From: Mycobacterium botniense
Lineage (GTDB): Bacteria > Actinomycetota > Actinomycetes > Mycobacteriales > Mycobacteriaceae
DNA length: 64,000 nt
Assembly (NCBI RefSeq): GCF_010723305.1
Contig: NZ_BLKW01000002.1
Span: 1,798,001 to 1,862,000, forward strand
Direction: 5' to 3'
Shown in pieces: positions 1 to 10,494 of this stretch. Every line of letters starts with the position of its first letter. Within the stretch, counting starts at the first letter, position 1. Under the pieces are notes generated by a model that did no database searches, was not told where the DNA came from, and saw only the letters and a list, made by a program, of their open reading frames with translations. The translations under genes and the position numbers were made by a program.

Positions 1-1518
1 TCCGGCATGGCCGCCGAGCAGTTCCCGCAGCGCCGGTCCGCTGCATACGTGCGGGAGATCATCACCGGGGATTGTCGGCAGGACAACCCGGCCACCGGTC
101 GCAACAACCACCGCCTCCGGCGCGAACTCGACGATCTCGCCGACTGAAACAGCATGGCCCAGATGCACTTTGACAGTACTCAAGTCGATTTCTTGAAGAA
201 GATACTGCAAAAACGGCTCGTTCTCCGGATGCAGGATTGACGCCCAGCGCAGTGAGCCGCCCAGCTGGCCGGTGCGCTCGAACAGCGTCACCCGGTGCCC
301 GCGTTCGGCGGCGACCCGGGCAGCTTCCAGGCCCGCAGGTCCACCGCCGATCACCGCCACCCGCTTGGTCTGCGAGGCCCGCCTTACCGCCAGTTCACGT
401 TCCTTGCCGGTGCGGGGATTGACCGCGCAGTCAACCGAAAACCGCTGTTCCATGGCGTCAATGCAGTTTTCGCAGGAGATGCATTTGCGCACCCGGTGCA
501 CCTGTCCGGACGCCACTTTGCGGAGCAGGTCGGCGTCGGCGAGCAGCGGACGTCCCATCGCGATGAAATCAGCCCGCCCGTCGGCCAGGATTTTCTCCGC
601 CCGCAGTGGGTCGTGGATGCGGCCCACAGCAATCACCGGGACGTCGACCACTTCTTTGACCGCGGCTGCAGCACCGACGTTGAGCTCATCGCCGTCGTCG
701 GCGCCGTTGACCATCTGCGTGACCAGCCGATCGATGACTCCTCCACTGACATGAAAAGCGTCCACCCCGGCGGCCACGAGTTGTGGCGCCATCTGCGCGG
801 TTTCATAAATCGGCCGTCCGCCGGCTACGCGCTCATACCCGGAGACGCGCAGCGTGATCGGCAGCGCGTCGCCGATTTCCGAGCGGATCGCGGCCAGTGC
901 CTCCAGCACCACCCGAAAACGCCCCGCCACCGCATCGCCGCGATAGTCGTCAGTCCTCCTATTACGCTGCGGGGCAAGGAAAGAACCCAACAGCATGTAG
1001 CCGTGGGCGGCGTGCAGCTCGATGCCGTCATATCCGGCCTCGGCGGCGCGTCGCGATGCCGCCTTGAACAAGTCGAGCACGTCGACAAGTTGCTGTTTGG
1101 TGATCTCGGCCGACGGGCGGCCGGTCAGATATGACGGAATCACCGATGGTCCCAGTGCCGTGACGCCATGTATCTCGGGTCCGAGGCTATCGGGGCCGGC
1201 GTGCACGATTTGCGGCTGGATTTTGGCACCGTGTTCGTGCACCGCCTGCACTAGCGCGCGGTGCGCCTTCACGGCGGTGTCGGTCCCCAGCTGCAGGCCG
1301 CCGGGAGTTTCCGGATGTTTAGGGTCGATCCCGGTGGCGCCTAACGTGATCAGCCCCACTCCTCCCCGAGCGCGCGCGGCGAAGTAGTCGCAGGTGCGCG
1401 GCGACGGCAGACCGTCGGATGTCCCGTACATGGTCTCCATCGGAGACATCACCAGCCGGTTGCGCACCGACATGGTGCCGATCCGTCCCGGCCGCAGGAG
1501 ATGAGGAAATGTGTTCAC
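1..1518 (-). CDS. FadH-like NADH:flavin oxidoreductase / 2,4-dienoyl-CoA reductase (partial, C-terminus off window)
   Basis: Read by hand on the minus strand: a GTG start at 1518 gives MNTFPHLLRPGRIGTMSVRN, the typical N-terminus of an Old Yellow Enzyme barrel. About 506 codons lie in the window and no stop is reached. Residues 1-330 form the FMN barrel. A CISCENC cysteine cluster near residues 345-351 fits the 4Fe-4S site of the 2,4-dienoyl-CoA reductase class. VIGGGPAGLEAA near 386 is the FAD/NAD(P) dinucleotide fold. The family reduces activated C=C bonds of enoyl thioesters or enones; the substrate here is unknown. The start codon overlaps the stop of the upstream gene (GTGA), so the two are probably co-translated. 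Family members usually run to about 650-670 residues, so roughly a quarter is missing. Confidence 0.85.
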   Translation of the reverse strand, partial: MNTFPHLLRPGRIGTMSVRNRLVMSPMETMYGTSDGLPSPRTCDYFAARARGGVGLITLGATGIDPKHPETPGGLQLGTDTAVKAHRALVQAVHEHGAKIQPQIVHAGPDSLGPEIHGVTALGPSVIPSYLTGRPSAEITKQQLVDVLDLFKAASRRAAEAGYDGIELHAAHGYMLLGSFLAPQRNRRTDDYRGDAVAGRFRVVLEALAAIRSEIGDALPITLRVSGYERVAGGRPIYETAQMAPQLVAAGVDAFHVSGGVIDRLVTQMVNGADDGDELNVGAAAAVKEVVDVPVIAVGRIHDPLRAEKILADGRADFIAMGRPLLADADLLRKVASGQVHRVRKCISCENCIDAMEQRFSVDCAVNPRTGKERELAVRRASQTKRVAVIGGGPAGLEAARVAAERGHRVTLFERTGQLGGSLRWASILHPENEPFLQYLLQEIDLSTVKVHLGHAVSVGEIVEFAPEAVVVATGGRVVLPTIPGDDLPHVCSGPALRELLGGHAG

Positions 1519-2639
1519 CGCGACGATCGCAGGCGCTGAGAAACCGGGGCGCTGTCAGCGGGCAGAGCAAAGCGGCCCGCGAATGCCCGCAGCGGCAGGT
1601 CCGCGCTGGTAATGATGCCGGGCGGTGCATCCACGACCGCCCGGATCGCGTTAAGCGCAGGCATGCCGGTGACGGTCATGCCGACGGATGCGAACGCTTC
1701 CGGGCTCGAGAAGTCGCTGCCTGCCTTGGGCAAGATCTGATGTTTGCTGTAGATGCACGGATCACCCTGGATCTTGGTAATGTAGCAGCCCTGAATATCC
1801 CAGTGCGGCATCGTGTGTGGTGTCATCTGCCATTCCAGATGTAACTCCACGCGCGGTAGCCCGCCAACCATGCCGACATATTGAAACGCTGCACCGCCCA
1901 GCGAGCCGGCCGGCAAACGGTACCATCCCAGATCCACGTCTTTGGTGCACGCACCCAGCTGGTAGGAGAATCGGACCTCGTCTAAGGCGATCCCGAGGCA
2001 GTCGGCCATCATCCGCACCCCGTCTTCGAACACCCGCGTTCCCAGCTCCAGCAGGCGCGGGGTCTCGGGGTCGTCAACGGACCGGCCAAATCCGCAGTTC
2101 TTCCACGTCGGTGCGGAGTGGTGACAGGAGACATCCACCGATTCGATGCAGGTGACGTTTTGGATATCGGCGACGTCGGCGCTGTGCACGATTGTGAGGA
2201 TCTGCGCCAGACCCGGATTCATTCCAGTCCCGTAAAAAGTTGAATTCCCGCGCAAGCACGCGGCTTGCAGGATCTCGGATTCGGTGCGGTCGTCGGGGAA
2301 CCGGTGATTGTTGTCGCGGTGATGCCCGGTGACCCAGTCCGCGGTGGTGACGATATTGATACCCGCCTCGAGCACCCGCCGGTAGAGTGCGACATCCGGC
2401 CACACCCCGTGGAAGGTCACGCAGTGGGGACGGGCGGCGATGATCTGGTCGACCGACCCGGTGGCGATGACGCCGATGGGCCCGATCCCTGCGATCCGCC
2501 CGGCGTCCTGGCCGATTTTCTCAGGCGAATAGCAATGCAGTCCGACAAGTTCCAGTTCTGGATGGCGAGCTATCCGCTTGATCATTTCGGTGCCGACGTT
2601 CCCGGACGCCACCTGAAACACTCGCAGCGGCGCGGCCAC
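1515..2639 (-). CDS. DapB-like NAD(P)-binding dehydrogenase
   Basis: 374 residues from a GTG start (MAAPLRVFQVASGNVG). The N-terminal Rossmann fold has GNVG near residues 13-17, as in dihydrodipicolinate-reductase-like and 2,4-diaminopentanoate-dehydrogenase-like proteins. It is longer than true DapB (about 245 residues) and dapB functions are normally encoded elsewhere, so a lysine-pathway role is unlikely. It starts 5 bases after the adhB stop and overlaps the following flavoenzyme gene by 4 bases, so it belongs to the same transcription unit. A role in oxidising or reducing a small amino or keto intermediate is inference only; the substrate is unknown. Confidence 0.75.
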   Translation of the reverse strand: MAAPLRVFQVASGNVGTEMIKRIARHPELELVGLHCYSPEKIGQDAGRIAGIGPIGVIATGSVDQIIAARPHCVTFHGVWPDVALYRRVLEAGINIVTTADWVTGHHRDNNHRFPDDRTESEILQAACLRGNSTFYGTGMNPGLAQILTIVHSADVADIQNVTCIESVDVSCHHSAPTWKNCGFGRSVDDPETPRLLELGTRVFEDGVRMMADCLGIALDEVRFSYQLGACTKDVDLGWYRLPAGSLGGAAFQYVGMVGGLPRVELHLEWQMTPHTMPHWDIQGCYITKIQGDPCIYSKHQILPKAGSDFSSPEAFASVGMTVTGMPALNAIRAVVDAPPGIITSADLPLRAFAGRFALPADSAPVSQRLRSSR

Positions 2640-2644
2640 AGCGC

Positions 2645-3772
2645 CTACCTGTCAGCGTCAGTGTAACGGATAATGCCGCGAATGTTCTTGCCGTCCAACA
2701 TATCTTGGTAACCATCGTTGATCTGCTCCAGCTTGTACTGCCGGGTGATCATGTCGTCGAGGTTAAGTTTGCCCGCCTGGTACATCGACAACAACTGCGG
2801 AATGTCGTACTGCGGGTTACCGCCACCGAAGATGGTGCCTTGCAGGTTCTTCTGCATCAGGGTCAGCATCGCGAGGTTTAGCGTCACCTGGGTATCCAAC
2901 AGGCTGCCGATGGCGGTCAGCACACACGTACCGCCCTTGGCGGTGATGTTCACATAGCTGTCGATATCGGCACCTTTAAGTTCACCGACGGTGATGATCA
3001 CCTTCTTGGCCATCAGACCGTGGGTGACTTCCGCAATGCCCATCAGCGCGGCTTCGATATCCGGATACACGTGAGTGGCACCGAATTTCAGAGCCTGGTC
3101 GCGTTTCCATTCCACCGGCTCGACGACGAAGATGTAGCGGGCACCGGCGTTAACCGCCCCCTGCAGCGCTGCCATGCCGACCCCGCCGACGCCGACGATG
3201 GCGACATCGTCTCCAGGCCGGATGTCCGCCGTGTGGGTCGCCGACCCATAGCCGGTGGTGACACCGCAGCCGACCAGGCAGGCGACTTCAAAGGGCACCG
3301 AGGGGTCGATTTTCACCACAGAGCTTTCATGCACCACCATGTACGGGGAGAACGTGCCCAACAGTGTCATCGGGTACACGTTTTGGCCGCGGGCCTGAAT
3401 GCGGAACGTCCCGTCGCTCACCGCTGCGCCGTTGAGCAGCCCTGCGCCTAGATCGCACAGGTTACGCAACCCGGCCTGGCAGGACTGGCATTTGCCGCAG
3501 GACGGGATGAACGACAACACCACGTGGTCGCCCTCGGCGAGGTCCTCGACACCGGGACCCACCTCGGTGACGATGCCCGCGCCCTCATGCCCGCCCAGCA
3601 CCGGGAAGCCGGCCATCGGGATCCCGCCGGTTACCAGATGGTGGTCGGAATGGCACATCCCGGCCGCCTCCATCTGGATTTTGACCTCGTGCTCGCGCGG
3701 GTCACCGATCTCAATTTCCTCGACCGACCACGGCTGGTTGAACTCCCAGATCAGCGCGCCCTTTGTCTTCAC
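2645..3772 (-). CDS. adhB: Zinc-dependent alcohol dehydrogenase, AdhB type
   Basis: 375 residues, full length for the medium-chain zinc alcohol dehydrogenase family. Catalytic zinc ligands are visible at Cys40 (MCHSDH), His62 (GGHEGAG) and Cys169 (CLVGCG). The structural zinc has four cysteines at 92, 95, 98 and 106. NAD-binding GVGGVG lies at 193-198. The sequence resembles the mycobacterial and rhodococcal NDMA-dependent/mycofactocin-type ADH group (Rv0761c-like, from memory). It oxidises a primary alcohol to an aldehyde; the substrate is not predictable. A gap of 99 bases separates it from the upstream NTF2-like gene, so it may be read through from the CYP51 operon or have its own promoter. 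Confidence 0.9.
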   Translation of the reverse strand: MKTKGALIWEFNQPWSVEEIEIGDPREHEVKIQMEAAGMCHSDHHLVTGGIPMAGFPVLGGHEGAGIVTEVGPGVEDLAEGDHVVLSFIPSCGKCQSCQAGLRNLCDLGAGLLNGAAVSDGTFRIQARGQNVYPMTLLGTFSPYMVVHESSVVKIDPSVPFEVACLVGCGVTTGYGSATHTADIRPGDDVAIVGVGGVGMAALQGAVNAGARYIFVVEPVEWKRDQALKFGATHVYPDIEAALMGIAEVTHGLMAKKVIITVGELKGADIDSYVNITAKGGTCVLTAIGSLLDTQVTLNLAMLTLMQKNLQGTIFGGGNPQYDIPQLLSMYQAGKLNLDDMITRQYKLEQINDGYQDMLDGKNIRGIIRYTDADR

Positions 3773-3871
3773 CGTGAACCTGCTTTCATCGGAGGTTTTG
3801 TACCGACAGCGTAGTGATGTGGGTCTCAGTGAGTATGCCCGGGTGGCGAGGTCGGCCGGGGAGGCGCTGCG

Positions 3872-4429
3872 CTACCACAACGGCACCGGGGCCTTGCCCA
3901 GCGGATAGTAGCCGGGCACCTTCTCGCCGGCGATGCTTCGTTCGATGCGCTTGTGCATGCCCGCCGACAGTTCACCCGCTTTGATCAAATCCGCGTAGAG
4001 CGCCGACACGTGACCGAAGTCGAAAAAATCGCGTTGCCAGCTCCATTTGCCGCCACCCGCGTACCGAAACCAGCTGCCACCGATCCCATACACCTCTCGT
4101 CCCGCACCCTCGGCAGCCCCTGCTGGTGGGGGGGCAACCTGTTTCCAGAAGCCGACTACTTCGCCTTGCCTGTCGTCGATGATCACTTTCTGGTAGGGGT
4201 AGCGCCAGCCCTGCAGGCCTTCCATCTCTTGACCGAGTGCAATATCGCGGATCTCGTCGATGCCGATGCACATGACGTCTTCTTTGGGCCCGATGTTCCA
4301 GCCGTAGGTCGCGTCGTCGGTATAGAAATCGGCGAGAATGCGCCAGTCCCCGCGCCGCTCCGCTTCGCGGTTGGCCTCCAGCCAGCGCCCGACGACGTCT
4401 TCGAGTTCTTCGCGGGGGAATCCTGCCAC
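3872..4429 (-). CDS. NTF2/SnoaL-like protein of the CYP51 operon
   Basis: 185 residues from the GTG at 4429 (MAGFPREELEDVVGRWLEAN), two bases after the ferredoxin stop. An in-frame start 51 bases further upstream would overlap ferredoxin heavily and is less likely. The order of an N-terminal helix, DFYTDDATYGW and a curved-sheet core matches the NTF2/SnoaL fold, which in bacteria includes small isomerases, hydrolases and non-enzymatic binders. It is the counterpart of Rv0762c. Its place directly after CYP51 and ferredoxin suggests a role on the same sterol or lipid substrate. This is inference; no catalytic residues can be assigned with confidence. Confidence 0.8.
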   Translation of the reverse strand: MAGFPREELEDVVGRWLEANREAERRGDWRILADFYTDDATYGWNIGPKEDVMCIGIDEIRDIALGQEMEGLQGWRYPYQKVIIDDRQGEVVGFWKQVAPPPAGAAEGAGREVYGIGGSWFRYAGGGKWSWQRDFFDFGHVSALYADLIKAGELSAGMHKRIERSIAGEKVPGYYPLGKAPVPLW

Positions 4430-4431
4430 GG

Positions 4432-5992
<1,561 letters not shown>

Positions 5993-5996
<4 letters not shown>

Positions 5997-6880
5997 ATCT
6001 TCGGCATCCCCTCTCCACGCCGGCCTGATCGCTCAGCTTCGCCGCCGGCCGTTTGACCCCACGTCGCCGACGCATCCAGCTTCAGTTCGTGGCGCTCCGG
6101 CGGCGCGTCCGTCAGCGGCGCCTCCGGCTGGATCTCCATGTTGACCACGAACGAGCCCCGCGGCGTTTCAGCAACGAACGCGATAGCCCGCGCGATGTCA
6201 CTGGGACGCAGAAAGTAGTTGTGGCGGGCCTGACCCCACTTCGCCCAGTCTTCGAGCATCGGACCCACCTGTTCGGCGGAAAGCTGCCAGCCCATACCGG
6301 TCAGTGTCGGCCCGGGATGCACGATCGACGCGCGGACGCCGGTGCCCTCTAGCTCCATCTGCAAATTGGTGACCATGGCGATCAGGCCTGCTTTGGCGGC
6401 GCCGTAGGCTCCCATGTGCGGTCGTTGGCGCAGCGCGACATCGGAGCCGACGAAGATGACGTCACCGCGGCGCCGCGCCACCATGTCCGGCAGCACTGCG
6501 GTGGCCAGCCGGTTGGCGCCGACCAAATGGATGTGAATCTGTTCGGTGAAGGCCTCGGTGCTGATTTCGTGCAGCCGCCCAGGCAACATGTCACCAGCTC
6601 CCGACACCAGCACCTCGATCTCACCGAGCGCATCAATGGACTGTGCCACAAAGGATTTCACGGAGTCCGCATCAGTGACGTCGAGCGGGAACGCCACCGC
6701 CTCGCCCCCGCCCGCGCGGATCTCGGCAACCAGTTCGTTGAGCTTGTCGATGCGCCGGGCACCCAGTGCGACGGGGAAGCCCCGGCCGGCGAGTTCAATG
6801 GCCGTCGCCGCGCCAATGCCTGACGACGCACCTGCGACGATGGTGGGACGGCGGGCCGGATGAGGTTCGAAGCGCGGCAT
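5993..6880 (-). CDS. Short-chain dehydrogenase/reductase
   Basis: 295 residues. The cofactor motif is the SDR glycine pattern AGASSGIGAA near residues 17-26, and the catalytic YGAAKAG (Tyr-xxx-Lys) lies near 160. The C-terminus is longer than that of a minimal 250-residue SDR. It corresponds to Rv0765c. It is embedded between cyp123 and cyp51 with direct abutment and a 4-base overlap, so it probably oxidises or reduces a hydroxyl or keto group on the substrate processed by these P450s. That functional link is inference from the operon. Confidence 0.88.
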
Positions 6881-8104
6881 TTACGCAAGCTCCACGGTGA
6901 TCGGCAGGCACGCGAACCCACGCACATTGCTGGAGTGGACACGCACGGCGTTGGGCTCGTCCACCTGATAGTCACGGATCCGATCCAAGAATTCTTCCAG
7001 CGCGACCCTGGCCTCCATCCGAGCCAGGTGCGCCCCCAAGCAGAAATGTGCGCCGCTGCCGAAACTTACTAGTTTCGAACCGATCTCGCGCCCGACACGG
7101 TACTCGTCAGGGTTGTCGAACACTCGGTCATCGCGGTTGGCCGAGCCCGGCAGCAGCAACAACACATCGCCTTTGGGGACAGTGGTGTCATAAATCGTGA
7201 GATCCTGGGCGACGGTGCGGGCCAGAATCTGGCTGGAGGTGTCGTAACGCAGGGTTTCCTCCACCCACAGCGGGATCCGGGAGTGATCGGCGAACACCGT
7301 GGCCAGCTGATCGGGGTTGCGCGCAGCCCAAAAGACGGCATTGCCCAGCAGTTTGGTGGTGGTCTCGTTGCCGGCGACGACCATGAGGAAAAGAAACGCC
7401 ACCACCTCCTGGTCGCTGAGCCGGTCGCCATCGAGTTCGGCCTGCAGTAGTGCCGAGGTCAAGTTGTCGGCGGGGTTTTGGCGGAACTCGTTGATCAGGT
7501 CGAAGTAGTAGACCATGAGCTCGGCCGACGCCTGGACCGCCGACTCGGGTACATCGGCGACCCCGTCGTCGCGATGCAGCACACCATCTGCCAGCGCGCG
7601 GATGCGGGGCCGGTCGGCTTGCGGGACGCCCATGAGTTCGGAGATCACATCCATCGGCAGCTTGCCGGCGAATTCGGCGATGAAGTCGAAGCTTCCCGAT
7701 CCGTCCGCCTGCAGCGCGTCGTCCAGGTGGGCACGGGCCAGCTCGCGCACCCGCGGTTCGAGTTCACGAATCCGCCGTGGTGTGAAGCCTTTGGAGACCA
7801 GGGTGCGCAGGCGCAAATGGCCGGGGTCATCCATGGCCAGAAACGACATCACCTTGTGGGCATCAGGATTACGGGAAACGGGATCCAGCGAAACGCCATA
7901 GGCGTTGGACAGCGCAGTGCTGTTGCGAAAGCCCTGTAGCACGTCCTGATGCCGTGACAGTGCCCAGAAGTTGAGCTCATCGTTACGGTACAGCGGAGCC
8001 TCGTCCCGCAGCCGCCGGTAGTACGGGTACGGATCCTCGTGGAACTGGTAGTCGTAGGGGTCAAGCACGAGTTCGTCAGGGCGGTCACCCACGTGGATGT
8101 TCAT
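6881..8104 (-). CDS. cyp123: Cytochrome P450, CYP123 family
   Basis: 407 residues. Heme motif FGSGAHFCLGAHLARME with Cys355, I-helix VAGNETTTKLL and ExxR EETLRY are all present, so it should be active. It fits CYP123 (Rv0766c) by sequence character and by position between the TetR gene and the SDR. The substrate is unknown. The start lies inside the last codons of the TetR gene (4-base overlap), which makes it the first enzyme of the operon and directly subject to that regulator's promoter. Confidence 0.93.
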   Translation of the reverse strand: MNIHVGDRPDELVLDPYDYQFHEDPYPYYRRLRDEAPLYRNDELNFWALSRHQDVLQGFRNSTALSNAYGVSLDPVSRNPDAHKVMSFLAMDDPGHLRLRTLVSKGFTPRRIRELEPRVRELARAHLDDALQADGSGSFDFIAEFAGKLPMDVISELMGVPQADRPRIRALADGVLHRDDGVADVPESAVQASAELMVYYFDLINEFRQNPADNLTSALLQAELDGDRLSDQEVVAFLFLMVVAGNETTTKLLGNAVFWAARNPDQLATVFADHSRIPLWVEETLRYDTSSQILARTVAQDLTIYDTTVPKGDVLLLLPGSANRDDRVFDNPDEYRVGREIGSKLVSFGSGAHFCLGAHLARMEARVALEEFLDRIRDYQVDEPNAVRVHSSNVRGFACLPITVELA

Positions 8105-8754
8105 TGGTCTGCTCCGGCCGGGTGCCTTGTTTCTCGGGGGCGCTCGGGGCCGTCGGGCAGGATCAGTCCCACCACGTAGGCCAGCCGGTCGGCGATCTGG
8201 TGATAGGTGAAAGCGCCGCTGCCGGCCTGGACCAGAGCACCGAAAAAGGCCATCTCCAGGGCGAACACCGTGCGCGGGTCGGCATCGGGTCCAATCGCCG
8301 AGGTGATGCGCCGATGGATCTCCGCACCGATCCGGTCGCGGACGCTGCGCACCGCAGGATCAGCGCCGCCGCCAAGGAGTGCCGTTGTGCACGCGGCGGC
8401 CACCTCGGGCTCGTCGGCGACCACCAGCGCCAGGTGCCGCAGCGCCTTGTCCACCCGGGCCGGCATGGGATCGTTCACATCGGTGAAGTACGGGACTTGC
8501 CGGACCAAATCCAGGTAGATCTCGGCAATGAGGTGGTTCTTCGACGAGAAATAGGTGTATGCGGTCGCCGGGGCCACTTTGGCGCGGGCGGCAACCGCAC
8601 GCACGGTCAAGTCGGTATAGGACGTCTCCCGCAGAGTCTGCAAACCCGCTGTCAGCACTTTGCGGAAGGTCTCTTCCTGCCGGCGGTTGCGAGGAATGTC
8701 GCCAGACTTGTCACCGGCCTCAGATGTGATCACAACCGCAGCTTCGCTGGACAC
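8101..8754 (-). CDS. TetR-family regulator of the cyp123-cyp51 operon
   Basis: 217 residues from a GTG start. The N-terminal helix-turn-helix spans about residues 25-70 (RAVAARAKVAPATAYTYFSS), followed by a helical ligand domain. It is the Rv0767c counterpart. It is the first gene of the minus-strand operon and divergent from aldA. A -10-like TAATCT ends only 6 bases before the start codon and a 7+7 palindrome covers that -10 and the start, so the mRNA is probably leaderless and the protein probably represses itself. The ligand is unknown. Confidence 0.9.
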   Translation of the reverse strand: MSSEAAVVITSEAGDKSGDIPRNRRQEETFRKVLTAGLQTLRETSYTDLTVRAVAARAKVAPATAYTYFSSKNHLIAEIYLDLVRQVPYFTDVNDPMPARVDKALRHLALVVADEPEVAAACTTALLGGGADPAVRSVRDRIGAEIHRRITSAIGPDADPRTVFALEMAFFGALVQAGSGAFTYHQIADRLAYVVGLILPDGPERPRETRHPAGADQ

Positions 8755-8790
8755 ATGTCCAGATTATCGGATGCGCGTGGAGCGAATCAA
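8747..8790 (-). promoter_or_regulatory. Leaderless promoter with overlapping operator for the TetR-cyp51 operon
   Basis: On the minus strand TTGATT (8785-8790) and TAATCT (8761-8766) are separated by 18 bases, and the GTG start of the TetR gene lies 6 bases downstream of the -10. The palindrome CTGGACA-CA-TGTCCAG at 8747-8762 overlaps the -10 and the start codon. This geometry suits repression of a leaderless transcript. Confidence 0.6.
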
Positions 8791-8904
8791 GTGCTGCCGA
8801 TGAAAATCCTAGTGAACAGGCGATTCTCTGCTCCTGGGGATAGCCACGAAGGTCGGCTCTTGCACCGCCGATGGTCGGAGAGCTATGGTTCGACAGAATG
8901 AATT

Positions 8905-8918
8905 CGGACAAGTGTCTA
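8905..8918 (+). promoter_or_regulatory. Second TetR-type operator, upstream of aldA
   Basis: CGGACA-AG-TGTCTA shares the GGACA-NN-TGTC core with the site at 8747-8762. It overlaps a possible TACTCT -10 for aldA at 8917-8922. Two matching palindromes at the two edges of one divergent intergenic region suggest that the TetR protein controls both directions. Confidence 0.5.
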
Positions 8919-8951
8919 CTCTATCGCGCAGGGTAGAGGCGGGAGCGGGAA

Positions 8952-10421
8952 ATGGCGTTACTGGCCGATGGCACAAGTGCACTGCTGATCGACGGCAAAC
9001 TGGTGCCCGGCAGCTCGGGCACGTTCCCGACTCTTAATCCGGCCACTGAGGACGTGCTCGGGACGGCTGCAGATGCCGACGCCGAAGACATGGGCCGGGC
9101 GATCGAAGCCGCTCGGCGTGCCTTCGACGAGACCGACTGGTCGCGTAACACGGCGTTGCGGGTGCGCTGTGTACGCCAGTTGCGTGCGGCGCTGCGCGAG
9201 CACGTCGAGGAGCTCCGCGAGATCACCATCGCCGAGGTGGGCGCACCGCGGATGCTGACGGCGACTGCCCAGCTCGAAGGACCCATCGAGGACCTGGGGT
9301 TCTCCGCGGACACGGCCGAGTCCTACCAGTGGAATCAGGATCTCGGCCAGGCTGCCCCGATGGGCATTCCCACCCGGCGCACCATTGCGCGCGAGGCCGT
9401 CGGTGTGGTCGGAGCGATCACCCCGTGGAATTTCCCGCATCAGATCAACCTCGCCAAGCTTGGTCCGGCGCTGGCTGCGGGTAACACCGTCGTGTTGAAA
9501 CCCGCGCCTGACACCCCGTGGTGCGCGGCGGCGCTCGGCGAGCTCATCGCCGGGCACACTGATTTTCCACCCGGTGTCGTCAACATTGTCACCTCCAGCG
9601 ACCACAGCCTGGGGTCGCTGTTGGCCAAAGATCCACGGGTGGACATGGTTTCGTTTACCGGTTCGACGGCCACCGGCCGCAGCGTGATGACCGACGCCGC
9701 CGCCACCATCAAGAAAGTGTTCCTGGAACTGGGTGGCAAGTCCGCGTTCGTCGTGCTTGACGACGCTGACCTGGCTAGTGCGTGCTCGGTGTCGGCGTTC
9801 TCGGTATGTATGCATGCCGGTCAGGGGTGTGCGATCACCACTCGGCTGCTGGTGCCGCGGGCCCGCTACGACGAGGCTGTTGCTACGGCCGCGGCGACCA
9901 TGTCGTCGATCAAGCCCGGCGATCCGTCCGACCCCGGCACGGTGTGCGGGCCGCTGATCTCGGCGCGTCAACGCGACCGGGTACAGGGCTACCTCGATCT
10001 CGCCGTCGCCGAGGGCGGAACGTTCGCCTGTGGCGGTGGCCGGCCCGCGGACAAGGCGGTCGGCTTTTTCATCGAGCCCACTGTGATCGCCGGCCTGACC
10101 AACGAGGCTCGGGTTGCCCGGGAGGAGATTTTCGGCCCGGTGCTGACTGTGATCGCGCATGATGGCGACGACGACGCGGTGCGCATCGCCAACGACTCGC
10201 CCTACGGGCTTTCCGGCACCGTGATGAGCTCCGACCCCGACCGCGCCGCCAGCGTGGCGGCGCGATTGCGGGTGGGCACTGTCGCCGTCAACGGCGGAGT
10301 GTGGTACTCGGCGGACGCACCGTTCGGCGGCTACAAGCAGTCCGGTATCGGCCGCGAGATGGGTCTGGCCGGATTCGAAGAGTACCTGGAGACGAAACTG
10401 ATTGCGACAGGAGTCCAATGA
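8952..10421 (+). CDS. aldA: NAD(P)-dependent aldehyde dehydrogenase
   Basis: 489 residues. Active-site residues of the ALDH superfamily are all in place: Asn160 (TPWNFP), Glu259 (LELGGKSA) and the nucleophile Cys293 (HAGQGC). FTGSTATG near 235-242 is the cofactor motif. It oxidises an aldehyde to an acid and corresponds to Rv0768. A GGGAGCGGGAA stretch precedes the ATG. It heads a plus-strand operon with an SDR and a 3-hydroxyisobutyrate-dehydrogenase-like protein, and is divergent from the P450 operon with shared operator sites. It may act on products of the adjacent AdhB or P450s. Confidence 0.93.
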   Translation: MALLADGTSALLIDGKLVPGSSGTFPTLNPATEDVLGTAADADAEDMGRAIEAARRAFDETDWSRNTALRVRCVRQLRAALREHVEELREITIAEVGAPRMLTATAQLEGPIEDLGFSADTAESYQWNQDLGQAAPMGIPTRRTIAREAVGVVGAITPWNFPHQINLAKLGPALAAGNTVVLKPAPDTPWCAAALGELIAGHTDFPPGVVNIVTSSDHSLGSLLAKDPRVDMVSFTGSTATGRSVMTDAAATIKKVFLELGGKSAFVVLDDADLASACSVSAFSVCMHAGQGCAITTRLLVPRARYDEAVATAAATMSSIKPGDPSDPGTVCGPLISARQRDRVQGYLDLAVAEGGTFACGGGRPADKAVGFFIEPTVIAGLTNEARVAREEIFGPVLTVIAHDGDDDAVRIANDSPYGLSGTVMSSDPDRAASVAARLRVGTVAVNGGVWYSADAPFGGYKQSGIGREMGLAGFEEYLETKLIATGVQ

Positions 10422-10494
10422 TCGCGCGGAGTCGGAATTGCGTCGCGGGCGCGAACAGGGGCGCCCTAACCGGCCACTGAGCAGAGAGGAAAGC

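Noticed and set aside
295-1134. Long plus-strand open frame of 279 codons
   Set aside because: It is antisense to the FadH-like gene, whose minus-strand frame has clear barrel, Fe-S and FAD motifs; the plus-strand product has no recognisable domain.
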